A stretch of 64,000 nt of DNA from Gammaproteobacteria bacterium. GTDB lineage: Bacteria; Pseudomonadota; Gammaproteobacteria; Burkholderiales; Sulfuricellaceae. The notes below the pieces were generated by a model. It worked only from the letters and a program-made list of their open reading frames with translations. It was not told the DNA's origin and searched no databases. The translations under genes were made by a program, and so were the position numbers. Shown here piece by piece: positions 19,179-27,161 of this stretch. Within the stretch, counting starts at the first letter, position 1, and each line of letters begins with the position of its first letter. Location: positions 81,859-145,858 of the forward strand of contig JAHJGO010000009.1 of NCBI GenBank assembly GCA_018824405.1, written 5' to 3'.

Positions 19179-19180
19179 GA
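19106..19180. repeat. Diverged GTGAG-type inverted repeat at the sdhE start
   Basis: GAGAGTGAGAAGTGAGAAA on the left faces TTTTCTCCTCTCTCCTCAC on the right (imperfect arms), with GTGAGGGGTAAG between. It resembles the GGGTAATGAG intergenic repeats of this operon and overlaps the presumed 5' end of sdhE. Confidence 0.55.
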
Positions 19181-19242
19181 CACACCGCCTTTTTCCGGCG
19201 GCTTCGGTTTTTTGCTACCCCATCCGCTCATCGCTTTTTCCC

Positions 19243-19584
19243 TCAGGCCTTCTTCACGAACTCGGACTTCAGCGACATCGCACCGATGCCGTCTATCTTG
19301 CAATCGATGTCGTGGTCGCCCTCGACCAGGCGGATATTCTTCACCTTGGTCCCGCCCTTCACCACCAATGAAGAACCTTTTAATTTCAGGTCCTTGATCA
19401 CCGTCACGCTATCGCCGTCGTTCAGCACCGTGCCGAAGGCATCCTTCACCACACGTTTTTCCTCTGCACTTTCTGTAGCTGCGTCCGCACTCCATTCGTG
19501 TGCACATTCCGGGCAGATATATACACCACCGTCTTCGTAAGTGTATTCGGAATTGCATTGGGGACATTTGGGTAAATTGCTCAT
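19243..19584 (-). CDS. yjdM: PhnA-like zinc ribbon protein YjdM
   Basis: The 113-residue protein matches the YjdM/PhnA family along its length. It has an N-terminal zinc ribbon ([25 protein letters not shown], two CxxC pairs) and a C-terminal domain with [17 protein letters not shown] and ending LKSEFVKKA. Despite the old name PhnA it is not the phosphonoacetate hydrolase and its role is unknown. The start at 19584 ([10 protein letters not shown]) matches the family; the frame is open further upstream without support. It lies between sdhB and sdhE, interrupting the usual sdhAB-sdhE order. Confidence 0.93.
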   Translation of the reverse strand: MSNLPKCPQCNSEYTYEDGGVYICPECAHEWSADAATESAEEKRVVKDAFGTVLNDGDSVTVIKDLKLKGSSLVVKGGTKVKNIRLVEGDHDIDCKIDGIGAMSLKSEFVKKA

Positions 19585-19650
19585 GGACACTCTCATCGTT
19601 GTAAATCGGGAATGCGCGGCCAGCCCTATCAGACAGTCGCGCACTGAAAA

Positions 19651-20346
19651 TCATACCGTCCGCTTCACCAGCAGTTCCTTGATCTTGCCGATCGCCCGCG
19701 TGGGGTTCAAGCCCTTGGGGCAGACCTCGACGCAGTTCATGATGCTGTGGCAGCGGAACAGGCGGTAGGGGTCTTCCAGATCGTCCAGACGCTCATTGGT
19801 AGCCTGATCGCGGCTGTCGGCAATGAAGCGGTAGGCCTGCAACAGACCGGCCGGGCCGACAAACTTGTCCGGGTTCCACCAGAACGAGGGACAGGAAGTG
19901 GAGCAGCAGGCGCACAGGATGCACTCATACAACCCATCCAGTTGCTCCCGGTCCTCGGGCGATTGCAGACGCTCGATTTCCGGTTCCGGATCGACGTTGA
20001 TAAGGTAAGGCTTGACCGAGCGGTAATGCTTGAGGAACTGGCTCATGTCCACGATCAGATCGCGAATCACTGGCAGGCCGGGCAAGGGACGCAGTTCGAT
20101 CGGCTGCTTCAGGTCTTTCAATGGCGTGACGCAGGCCAGGCCATTCTTGCCGTTGATGTTCATGCCATCGGAGCCGCACACCCCCTCGCGGCAGGAGCGG
20201 CGCACACTCAAGGACTCATCCTGCTCCTTGAGCAGCAGGATGGCGTCGAGCAGCATTTTCCCTTCCGCCTCGATATCCAGCTCGTAGTCCTGCATGGTGG
20301 GCTTGGCATCGGTTTCCGGGTTGTAACGGTAGATAGAGAAACGCAT
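19651..20346 (-). CDS. sdhB: Succinate dehydrogenase iron-sulfur subunit
   Basis: The 231-residue electron-transfer subunit carries electrons from the SdhA flavin to quinone. The cysteine sets for three clusters are intact: [2Fe-2S] in RRSCREGVCGSDGMNINGKN with a later Cys, [4Fe-4S] in CILCACCSTSCPSFWW, and [3Fe-4S] in CHSIMNCVEVCPKGLNP. It starts 87 bases after sdhA; the spacer is occupied by an inverted repeat, with GGAG 6 bases before the ATG. Confidence 0.97.
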   Translation of the reverse strand: MRFSIYRYNPETDAKPTMQDYELDIEAEGKMLLDAILLLKEQDESLSVRRSCREGVCGSDGMNINGKNGLACVTPLKDLKQPIELRPLPGLPVIRDLIVDMSQFLKHYRSVKPYLINVDPEPEIERLQSPEDREQLDGLYECILCACCSTSCPSFWWNPDKFVGPAGLLQAYRFIADSRDQATNERLDDLEDPYRLFRCHSIMNCVEVCPKGLNPTRAIGKIKELLVKRTV

Positions 20347-20357
20347 TTAATTCTCCT

Positions 20358-20433
20358 GGTGATGGGTGACGGGTAATGAGTGATGAGAACCCGCAACTTC
20401 CAATCCCATTCCCCATTACTTATTACCCATAAC
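20358..20433. repeat. GGGTAATGAG-type inverted repeat between sdhA and sdhB
   Basis: GGTGATGGGTGACGGGTAAT on the left faces CCCATTACTTATTACCC-like sequence on the right, with imperfect arms. It fills the sdhA-sdhB spacer and abuts the sdhA stop. It is the third clear member of the family in this window. Confidence 0.75.
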
Positions 20434-22194
20434 TCAATAAACCCTCGCCTTGGGCTGGAACGCCTCCACCGTCAAGGGCTTCAGCCGCACCGGCTTGTAA
20501 TCGAGGCGATGCGCATCGGAAAAGTACAGGCTGTGCTTCAGCCAGGCGTTGTCGTCGCGCGCCGGGTAGTCGTCGCGCGCATGGGCGCCGCGGCTTTCCT
20601 GGCGTGCGGCAGCGGAATGCATGGTGGCCAGCGCCACGGCCATGAGGTTTTCCAGCTCCAGCGCCTCGATACGGCCGGTATTGTAGATTTTGCTCTGGTC
20701 GCGCAGCACTACATCCGGAAGTTTGGCCGCGATTTCCAGCATTTTCTTCACGCCATCCTGCAGCACGGCTTCCGTACGGAACACGCCGCAATGAAGCTGC
20801 ATGGTCTTGCGCATTTCCTCGCGCAGCTCCGGCACCGTGATGCCTTCGCCCGTCCGATCCCAGCGCGCCAGACGCGCAGCGATGCGCTCCAGCGCTTGGA
20901 CTGGAACAGGGCGCAGAAAGGGATTTTCGCGACAGTATTCGATCACGTCATTGCCGGCAGCGCGGCCGAACACGATCAGGTCGAGCAGCGAATTGCTGCC
21001 CAGCCGGTTGGCACCATGCACCGAGACGCAGGCGCATTCGCCTATGGCGTACAGGCCGGGCACGGCTTCTTCCGGGCCGGTCGCAGTCGGCATCACCACC
21101 TGCCCGTGCAGATTGGTGGGGATGCCGCCCATCATGTAATGCACCGTGGGCACGACAGGAATGGGATCGGTGGCCGGGTCGACGTGGGCGAATTTCAGCG
21201 CCAGTTCGCGAATGCCGGGCAGGCGCTGCTGGATCACTTCCGGCCCGAGGTGGTCAAGCTTGAGCAGCACGTGGTCGCTGTCCTTGCCACAGCCGCGCCC
21301 CTCGAAAATCTCCACCGCCATGGCGCGCGACACCACGTCGCGACTGGCCAGATCCTTGGCATTAGGCGCATAGCGCTCCATGAAGCGCTCGCCATTCCTG
21401 TTCACCAGGTAGCCGCCCTCGCCGCGCACGCCCTCGGTGATCAGCACCCCGGCGCCATGCACGCCGGTCGGGTGGAACTGCCAGAATTCCATGTCCTCCA
21501 GCGGAATGCCGGCGCGGAGCGCCATGCCCAGACCATCGCCGGTATTGATCAGGGCATTGGTGGTGGCCGAAAAAATGCGCCCAGCCCCGCCGGTGGCGAG
21601 GATGGTGGCGCGCGCCTCGATGAAAATTGGCTCGCCGGATTCGATCCCCAGCGCAACCACGCCCTGGGAATAGCCCTCTTCGTCCATGACCAGATCGAGC
21701 GCGAAATATTCCTCGAAGAAATGGGTACGCGCCGCGATATTGCGCTGGTACAGGGTATGCAGCATGGCGTGGCCAGTACGGTCGGCCACCGCGCAGGTAC
21801 GCACCGCAGGCGCGCCGCCATAATCCTGGGTCATGCCGCCGAAAGGGCGCTGGTATATCTTGCCGTTCTCCAGCCGGTCGAAGGGCATGCCGAAATGCTC
21901 CAGCTCGATCACCGCCTCGTTGGCACCACGGCACATGAACTCGATGGCGTCCTGATCGCCGAGATAATCCGAACCCTTGACCGTGTCGTACATGTGCCAG
22001 TGCCAGTTATCCTCGCTCACGTTGCCCAGGCTGGCGGCAATGCCGCCCTGCGCCGAGACGGTATGGGAGCGGGTGGGAAACACCTTGGACACCACCGCCA
22101 CCTTGAGGTCGGCATGGGCAAGCTGCAGGGCGGCCCTGAGTCCGGCTCCACCGCCGCCGATAATCACTGCGTCAAACGTTCGTTTCGCAATCAC
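20434..22194 (-). CDS. sdhA: Succinate dehydrogenase flavoprotein subunit
   Basis: SdhA oxidises succinate to fumarate with covalently bound FAD. The 586-residue product has the Rossmann FAD motif [13 protein letters not shown], the flavinylated His in [11 protein letters not shown], and catalytic-region motifs ([35 protein letters not shown]). It ends in [14 protein letters not shown]. The start is taken as GTG at 22194 ([10 protein letters not shown]) because GAGGA lies 6 bases upstream and the family begins here. The frame is open to 22254 but without similarity. The gene does not start at the sdhD stop as usual: a truncated sdhA start remains there (22285-22338). Confidence 0.95.
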   Translation of the reverse strand: MIAKRTFDAVIIGGGGAGLRAALQLAHADLKVAVVSKVFPTRSHTVSAQGGIAASLGNVSEDNWHWHMYDTVKGSDYLGDQDAIEFMCRGANEAVIELEHFGMPFDRLENGKIYQRPFGGMTQDYGGAPAVRTCAVADRTGHAMLHTLYQRNIAARTHFFEEYFALDLVMDEEGYSQGVVALGIESGEPIFIEARATILATGGAGRIFSATTNALINTGDGLGMALRAGIPLEDMEFWQFHPTGVHGAGVLITEGVRGEGGYLVNRNGERFMERYAPNAKDLASRDVVSRAMAVEIFEGRGCGKDSDHVLLKLDHLGPEVIQQRLPGIRELALKFAHVDPATDPIPVVPTVHYMMGGIPTNLHGQVVMPTATGPEEAVPGLYAIGECACVSVHGANRLGSNSLLDLIVFGRAAGNDVIEYCRENPFLRPVPVQALERIAARLARWDRTGEGITVPELREEMRKTMQLHCGVFRTEAVLQDGVKKMLEIAAKLPDVVLRDQSKIYNTGRIEALELENLMAVALATMHSAAARQESRGAHARDDYPARDDNAWLKHSLYFSDAHRLDYKPVRLKPLTVEAFQPKARVY

Positions 22195-22284
22195 GTCATG
22201 TCCTCTTCGATATGCTGCCGTATCGGCGGCCAGCACCGATTCGCCGACGGTCACATCCCCGCAAGCGGGGCCCCTGCTCCCTGC

Positions 22285-22338
22285 TCACGGCGCTCCACCA
22301 ATAATCACAGCATCAAAAGCCCTCTTGGCAATACTCAT
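22285..22338 (-). pseudogene. Fossil 5' end of an sdhA gene
   Basis: The ATG overlapping the sdhD stop (ATGA) opens a 17-codon frame reading [17 protein letters not shown] and then TGA. It matches the working SdhA N-terminus ([18 protein letters not shown]) in all but a few residues, yet most codons differ at third positions. It keeps the sdhD-coupled position a normal sdhA has. The 90 bases between it and the working GTG start include a CCCCGCAAGCGGGG hairpin (22257-22270) and no recognisable gene. Best read as the remnant of an original sdhA displaced by a diverged copy. A recent tandem duplication would show identical codons. Confidence 0.8.
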
Positions 22339-22682
22339 TGCACGCTCCACAAAATCTGCACCGCCCAGGCCGCATAGGCAATCAGGGCAAGGATCACCAC
22401 CACGTGCAGAGTGAGGCGGATCACCGTGGGATGGATGTAGTCCATGAAAATGTCGCGCATCCCAACCCAGGCATGGATCAATACGCTGAACAGAAACAGC
22501 AGGCTGGCCAGGCGCACCGGCAGACTTTCGAACAGGCCATGCCAGGAAGCAAACGAAAGCGGCTGGGTAAAAAAGAAACCGATCAGAAACAGGCTGTAAA
22601 CCGCCATCACCACGGCAGTGACGCGCTGGATCAGCCAGTCCCTGAGGCCGTAATGGGCACCGCTGACAATGCGTTTTACCAT
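22335..22682 (-). CDS. sdhD: Succinate dehydrogenase membrane anchor SdhD
   Basis: The 115-residue anchor has three hydrophobic helices (about 20-38, 57-78, 90-110). Typical SdhD features are GLRDWLIQRVTAVVMAVYSLFL near the N-terminus and the heme b ligand region LIHAWVGMRDIFMDYI. With SdhC it forms the quinone and heme site in the inner membrane. Its start overlaps the end of sdhC by 7 bases, and its stop overlaps the ATG of the sdhA fossil. Confidence 0.94.
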   Translation of the reverse strand: MVKRIVSGAHYGLRDWLIQRVTAVVMAVYSLFLIGFFFTQPLSFASWHGLFESLPVRLASLLFLFSVLIHAWVGMRDIFMDYIHPTVIRLTLHVVVILALIAYAAWAVQILWSVQ

Positions 22683-23050
22683 AGCCAGAATCCGATCAGG
22701 ATGGTCGCAGCAATGCTCACGGCAAGCACCAGCCAGGAACTGAAACGCGCCTGCGGCAGGTCCACGCCGATATCAAAATCCAGCGCGAGGTAGCGCAGCC
22801 CCATGCAGAAATGGTGCAGATAGCCCCAGATCACGCCGATCAGCAGCAGCTTCACCAATGGCAGCCCGAACCAGCTCTGCACCTCGACGAACCCCTGCTC
22901 CGAAGACAGACTCAGTTGCAGCACATACAGCAGCAGCGGCAGCAGCAGAAACAGCAGCGCCCCGCTCGCGCGGTGCATGATCGACACCACCCCCGGCAGC
23001 GGCAGCCTGATTTTGAACAGATTCAGGTAAACCGGCCGGGAGCGGGCCAT
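22676..23050 (-). CDS. sdhC: Succinate dehydrogenase cytochrome b556 subunit SdhC
   Basis: This 124-residue three-helix protein begins ARSRPVYLNLFKIRLPLPGVVSIMHRASG, the SdhC signature with the quinone-site Ser and Arg. It has the heme-ligand His in GYLHHFCMGLRYLALDFD. It lies 3 bases after the malic enzyme stop, so malic enzyme and sdhCDAB are one transcript. Confidence 0.95.
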   Translation of the reverse strand: MARSRPVYLNLFKIRLPLPGVVSIMHRASGALLFLLLPLLLYVLQLSLSSEQGFVEVQSWFGLPLVKLLLIGVIWGYLHHFCMGLRYLALDFDIGVDLPQARFSSWLVLAVSIAATILIGFWLW

Positions 23051-23053
23051 GCT

Positions 23054-24259
23054 CTACTCCCCTTCCCCTGCAGCCGCAGCGACAGCAGGCGGAATGCGCT
23101 CGATGAGGCGCGGGTCGAAGGGCTTCGGGATAATGTAGTCCTTGCCGAAAGCCATGGACGTGGCGTTATAGGCACGCAGCACTTCCTCCGGCACCGGCTC
23201 CTTTGCCAGTGCTGCCAGCGCCTTCACGGCGGCGATCATCATGGACTGGGTGATCTTCTTGGCATGTGCATCGAGCGCGCCGCGGAAGATGTAGGGGAAG
23301 CCCAGCACGTTGTTGACCTGGTTGGGGAAATCCGAGCGCCCGGTGGCCATGATCAGGTCGTCGCGCGCAGCGTGCGCATCTTTCGGCAGGATTTCCGGGT
23401 CGGGGTTGGCCATGGCGAACACGATGGGCTTCGGCGCCATGGTTTTCAGCATCTCGCCCGTTACCAGATTGGGGCCGGACACGCCGATGAATACATCGGC
23501 ACCCTGCATCGCGTCCTCCAGCGTGCGCATGGAGGTTTCCTGGGCGAATTCCTGTTTGTGCGCATTCAGGTCGCTGCGGCCGCTGTGGATGACGCCCTTG
23601 GAATCCACCAGGGTCATGTTGCCCTTGTTCGCCCCCATGGCGATCAAGAGGCGCATGCCCGCCAGCCCGGCAGCACCGGCGCCGAGGCACACCAGCCTGG
23701 CATCGGCCAGCGTTTTGCCCTGCAACTCCAGCGCATTGAGTAGGCCGGCACAGATGATGATGGCGGTGCCGTGCTGATCATCGTGAAAGACCGGGATATC
23801 GAGGCGCTCCTTGAGAATGCGTTCGATCTCGAAGCAATGCGGCGCAGCGATGTCTTCCAGGTTGATGCCGCCAAAGGTGGGCGCAATGTTGACCACGGTT
23901 TCGATGAAGGATTCGACGCTGGGTGCATTGACCTCGATGTCGAACACATCGACATTGGCAAAGCGCTTGAACAGCACCGCCTTGCCTTCCATCACCGGTT
24001 TGGAGGCCAGGGGCCCCAGGTTGCCTAGGCCGAGAATCGCCGTGCCATCGGTGATCACCGCCACCAGGTTACCCTTGTTGGTGTAGCGGTAGGCGTTTTC
24101 GGCATCCCTGTGAATTTCGCGCACCGGCTCGGCCACGCCCGGCGTATAGGCCAGCGACAGCTCTGCCGCAGTGCCGCAAGGCTTGGAAGACTCCACCGAG
24201 AGCTTCCCGGGCTTGGGAAATTCGTGATAATCCAGTGCGCGTTGTTTTAAATTATCCAT
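23054..24259 (-). CDS. NAD(P)-dependent malic enzyme, short form
   Basis: Oxidatively decarboxylates malate to pyruvate. The 401-residue protein covers the malic N-terminal domain ([16 protein letters not shown], with catalytic-lysine region) and the NAD(P)-binding domain ([28 protein letters not shown]). It lacks the phosphotransacetylase-like C-terminal domain of MaeB-type enzymes, so acetyl-CoA regulation through that domain is unlikely. As first gene of the operon it sits behind a long leader with a GntR-type palindrome about 180 bases upstream. Cofactor preference cannot be read with confidence. Confidence 0.93.
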   Translation of the reverse strand: MDNLKQRALDYHEFPKPGKLSVESSKPCGTAAELSLAYTPGVAEPVREIHRDAENAYRYTNKGNLVAVITDGTAILGLGNLGPLASKPVMEGKAVLFKRFANVDVFDIEVNAPSVESFIETVVNIAPTFGGINLEDIAAPHCFEIERILKERLDIPVFHDDQHGTAIIICAGLLNALELQGKTLADARLVCLGAGAAGLAGMRLLIAMGANKGNMTLVDSKGVIHSGRSDLNAHKQEFAQETSMRTLEDAMQGADVFIGVSGPNLVTGEMLKTMAPKPIVFAMANPDPEILPKDAHAARDDLIMATGRSDFPNQVNNVLGFPYIFRGALDAHAKKITQSMMIAAVKALAALAKEPVPEEVLRAYNATSMAFGKDYIIPKPFDPRLIERIPPAVAAAAGEGE

Positions 24260-24439
24260 GCTGATCCTAATTCAATTTCATCAAAACAATAATGCTCCCA
24301 GGCAGCGATCGCGCATGGGCGGCAGTGATCCAAATATGGTAACGTGTCTCATGCAGTGAATACAGTGTTACATTGAACAGCGGCAACCGGCAGGCATGCG
24401 GATGCCGAAGTTTATCTCACTATCCCGATCAAAGTCCAC

Positions 24440-24457
24440 ATGTCTTATATAAGACAT
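24440..24457. promoter_or_regulatory. GntR-type operator upstream of the TCA operon
   Basis: ATGTCTTATATAAGACAT is a perfect 18-base palindrome between the malic enzyme/TCA operon (minus strand) and a divergent cytochrome gene (plus strand). The same 18 bases form the core of the palindrome at 27109-27132, upstream of the GntR regulator gene. The matching pair suggests this regulator binds both. Confidence 0.75.
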
Positions 24458-24538
24458 AAGATTGTTCCGGGACAAAATGGCGATTCTGCCGGCAAGAAGC
24501 GCAGACTCGCGTCACAAGTTTCGTTAAAGGGAGGAAAC

Positions 24539-25153
24539 ATGTCGCCCCTCAAGCTGCTTGTATATTTTTTGACACCTATAGGCGTTGCCGTCACAGCCTT
24601 GATTTACTCTCAAAACTGCATGGCGGACATAAGAGCAACAGTGGTGAAATTCAACACCGTGTGTGCCCACTGTCATGAAGGCCAGTGTAGCGGCCGCTTA
24701 AGCTTTTCTTCCGGCGTTGCGGCTGCCCAGGGTCATGTGCGGCGCTACATCCCCTCTTCTTCACCTCTGGAAGTGGAAGAGCTTTTCGCCATACTCAAAT
24801 ATACCAAGGAAGAGTGCGCTCATTACCCATTGCCCGATACCGCTCCCGCTGATGGCACGTGGAACGCGGAGGTCTTGCACCAGTGGAGAGGCCCTGATGG
24901 AAAGAGCTACTTCATCCCCTTGGGCAGAATACGTCCAGGGACGTATCACCTGAACTTGCGCTTTGACGGTCAGTCAGAAGCAAGTATGAGCATCTGTGGC
25001 GAGAAACTTGACGTGCTGCTTGAAGAGCAGCAACGCACGGACCAGGTTTTTGAGCATACTCTGCCAATCGCCGCTGAAGGACTATATTACCTTCATCTCA
25101 AATCCACCTCGACGTTGCTGGATCTGACTTTTACCCCGGCACGGCAACAATGA
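24539..25153 (+). CDS. Exported monoheme c-type cytochrome-like protein
   Basis: The 204-residue product starts with a signal/anchor-like hydrophobic segment (LLVYFLTPIGVAVTALIY, about 5-22) and has one heme-binding CxxCH motif (CAHCHEGQC, about 41-49). A region of about 50 residues of cytochrome c type follows, then a C-terminal beta-rich domain of no recognised family (about 105-200). No obvious Met axial ligand is present, so His or an open site is possible. The start at 24539 follows a strong AGGGAGG ribosome site. It is divergent from the TCA operon and shares the GntR palindrome with it. Confidence 0.75.
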   Translation: MSPLKLLVYFLTPIGVAVTALIYSQNCMADIRATVVKFNTVCAHCHEGQCSGRLSFSSGVAAAQGHVRRYIPSSSPLEVEELFAILKYTKEECAHYPLPDTAPADGTWNAEVLHQWRGPDGKSYFIPLGRIRPGTYHLNLRFDGQSEASMSICGEKLDVLLEEQQRTDQVFEHTLPIAAEGLYYLHLKSTSTLLDLTFTPARQQ

Positions 25154-25263
25154 CGAAAAATAATAAATTGGCCATTTATAAGTGTTCTGACAGGATGGAT
25201 GCGGTAATCGTCATCCACAAGAATGCTCGGTTCGGGCAGCTCATCTTCGGACACTGACAAACC

Positions 25264-26214
25264 ATGGAAATCGCCTTCGGCCCCGTCCCCTCTCGCCGTC
25301 TCGGTCGCAGCCTGGGGATCAACAACATCCCGCCCAAGCATTGCAGCTACTCGTGCGTCTACTGCCAGGTGGGCCCCACGGACGTCCAGGAAATGACTCC
25401 GCGCGCCTTCTACCCCCCAGAAACGATTCTTCTGGAGGTCAGCCAGCGTCTGGAGGCGGTGCGCGCCCAGGGCGAAACGGTGGATTACCTGACCTTCGTC
25501 CCTGACGGCGAACCGACCCTCGACAGTCAGCTATCCGCCGCCATCGACGCTCTGCGCTCTCTCGGCCGGCCGATTGCAGTGATCAGCAATGCCTCCCTGA
25601 TATGGCGGCCGGAGGTGCGCGATACACTCGGTCGGGCCGACTGGGTCAGCGTCAAGGTGGATAGCGTCGACGAGGCCACCTGGAGGCGCATCAACCGGCC
25701 GCATCCGGATTTGGAACTGCCCGACATCCTGGACGGCATTCGTACCTTCGCCCGGATTTTTGCCGGCACTCTGGTGAGCGAAACCATGCTGCTGGCCGAC
25801 ATCAACGACAGTCCGGCGAGCCTGACAGTCCTGGGGGATTTTCTCCGGAATGCCGGCATCTCCCGCACCTACCTGGCCATTCCCCACCGTCCGCCCGCCG
25901 TCTCGGGCGTGCATGGGCCGAGCGAGGAGAGGGTGAACCGTGCCTATCAGATCTTCTGCGAACTCGGTCTCGAAGTGGAACTCCTGACCGCTTACGAGGG
26001 TGATACCTTTGCCTTCAGTGGCGATCTGCGTCGCGACATCCTGGCCATCACCGCCGTTCACCCTCTGCGTGAGTCCGCCCTGCGCGCCTTGGTGGACAAA
26101 TCGGGGGGAGACATGACGCTGGTTGAAGCATTGGTTGAGGCCGGCGACCTGAAGCCTGTGGCTTATGCCAGCGATACCTTCTATGTCCGTCGCCTGACCG
26201 GACCCGACACATGA
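25264..26214 (+). CDS. Radical SAM protein (COG0731-like)
   Basis: A 316-residue radical SAM enzyme with the [4Fe-4S] motif at Cys27, Cys31 and Cys34 (KHCSYSCVYCQVG), preceded by the family opening FGPVPSRRLGRSLGINNIPP. It has a SAM-binding DGEPTLD stretch. The group resembles wyosine-biosynthesis-like radical SAM proteins (COG0731) of unknown bacterial function. The C-terminal ~60 residues (RRDILAITAVHPLRESALRALV) resemble a winged-helix tail. It lies 110 bases after the cytochrome gene with no clear terminator between, so co-transcription is possible. Confidence 0.88.
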   Translation: MEIAFGPVPSRRLGRSLGINNIPPKHCSYSCVYCQVGPTDVQEMTPRAFYPPETILLEVSQRLEAVRAQGETVDYLTFVPDGEPTLDSQLSAAIDALRSLGRPIAVISNASLIWRPEVRDTLGRADWVSVKVDSVDEATWRRINRPHPDLELPDILDGIRTFARIFAGTLVSETMLLADINDSPASLTVLGDFLRNAGISRTYLAIPHRPPAVSGVHGPSEERVNRAYQIFCELGLEVELLTAYEGDTFAFSGDLRRDILAITAVHPLRESALRALVDKSGGDMTLVEALVEAGDLKPVAYASDTFYVRRLTGPDT

Positions 26215-26325
26215 GATGTAATATCCGGGCTACCTCACTCAAGTCCCTGCGGGCCACTCTCTCCCTGCTGGATGCCATGCTGTTGGCGCGCCCACCAAGC
26301 CAAGGCGCAGGGTTTGCTGCCACCA

Positions 26326-27072
26326 TCAATTCAATTCGTCGAAATAGTAGTAATTTTCGGTGTTGATATAGCTCTTGCGCCATTCCACCGGCTGCTTGTT
26401 GTAGCTGAAAGCCACCCGCTCGATGCACAGCAGGGGCGTGCCAATCGCAACGTTCAGCAACGGTGCGCTGACTTCATCTGCCACCGTCGCCCGGATGCGT
26501 TCCTGGGCGGAAATGATGCGAATCTGGTAGCGGGTTTCATACAGAGAATACAGCGTCCCCTTGTGGGCATTGACGTGGTCTTCGATCATCGCGCTGGTGA
26601 TGCCCTTGAGCTGGGCGGCTGGCAGACGGATATCGTCATACACCACGGGCTTGCCGGAGAAATCCAGCACTCGACGCAGGATCACCAGTGCGCTGCCGGG
26701 ACGGATATCGAGGCGCTTCGCCACCTGGGCATCCGCCTTGCCGCGCTCGAATCCGATGAATTCGCTGCTGGGATATTCCTTCTCGCCATCCAGCGTCAGC
26801 AGATTGAGGAAACGGTAGTTGGTGCCTTCATCGGTCAGGGTGGCGACAAAAGTCCCCTTGCCCTGGCGCCGTACCAGCATGTTGTCCATCACCAGTTCAT
26901 CGATTGCCTTGCGCACCGTGCCCTGGCTTACCTGGTAGCGCCGCGCCAGTTCCATCTCGCTGGGAATCGCCTCGCCCGGACGCCATTCTCCTTCAGACAG
27001 GCCGCGCGTGATCAGGAGCTTGATCTGCTCGTAAAGCGGGAGAAAACTAGGGGTGGCCGGTTCTTTCTTCAT
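26326..27072 (-). CDS. GntR/HutC-family transcriptional regulator
   Basis: The 248-residue regulator has an N-terminal winged helix-turn-helix (about 10-80; ARRYQVSQGTVRKAIDELVMDNMLVRRQGKGTFVA) and a C-terminal UTRA ligand-binding domain of HutC type (about 100-240). A perfect 24-base palindrome lies 36 bases ahead of its ATG, the position expected for autoregulation. The 18-base core of that palindrome recurs upstream of the malic enzyme-sdh-gltA-suc operon. With ppc adjacent, it is a likely regulator of TCA-cycle and anaplerotic genes. The ligand is not predictable from sequence. Confidence 0.88.
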   Translation of the reverse strand: MKKEPATPSFLPLYEQIKLLITRGLSEGEWRPGEAIPSEMELARRYQVSQGTVRKAIDELVMDNMLVRRQGKGTFVATLTDEGTNYRFLNLLTLDGEKEYPSSEFIGFERGKADAQVAKRLDIRPGSALVILRRVLDFSGKPVVYDDIRLPAAQLKGITSAMIEDHVNAHKGTLYSLYETRYQIRIISAQERIRATVADEVSAPLLNVAIGTPLLCIERVAFSYNKQPVEWRKSYINTENYYYFDELN

Positions 27073-27108
27073 AGGCTCTGATTTATATCAGAAAGACGAA
27101 CCGGCGTC

Positions 27109-27132
27109 CATATGTCTTATATAAGACATATG
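27109..27132. promoter_or_regulatory. GntR-type operator upstream of the regulator gene
   Basis: A perfect 24-base palindrome centred between 27120 and 27121, with core ATGTCTTATATAAGACAT extended by CAT/ATG on each side. It sits between the ppc stop and the gntR start and matches the palindrome at 24440-24457. Confidence 0.75.
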
Positions 27133-27161
27133 ATCAAAAAAAGTAGATCAAATGCTCGCAA

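Noticed and set aside
22195..22254. A longer SdhA starting at 22254
   Set aside because: The extra 20 residues do not match SdhA, and GAGGA is correctly spaced from the GTG at 22194.
22285..22338. The sdhA fossil as a sequencing frameshift of the working gene
   Set aside because: The two starts are separated by about 90 unrelated bases and differ at many synonymous positions, so one base error cannot join them.
20380..22377. A 665-codon open frame on the plus strand across sdhA
   Set aside because: It is antisense to the well-supported sdhA and sdhB region, is His/Gln/Arg rich, and has no family signature; high-GC codon bias keeps the opposite frame open.
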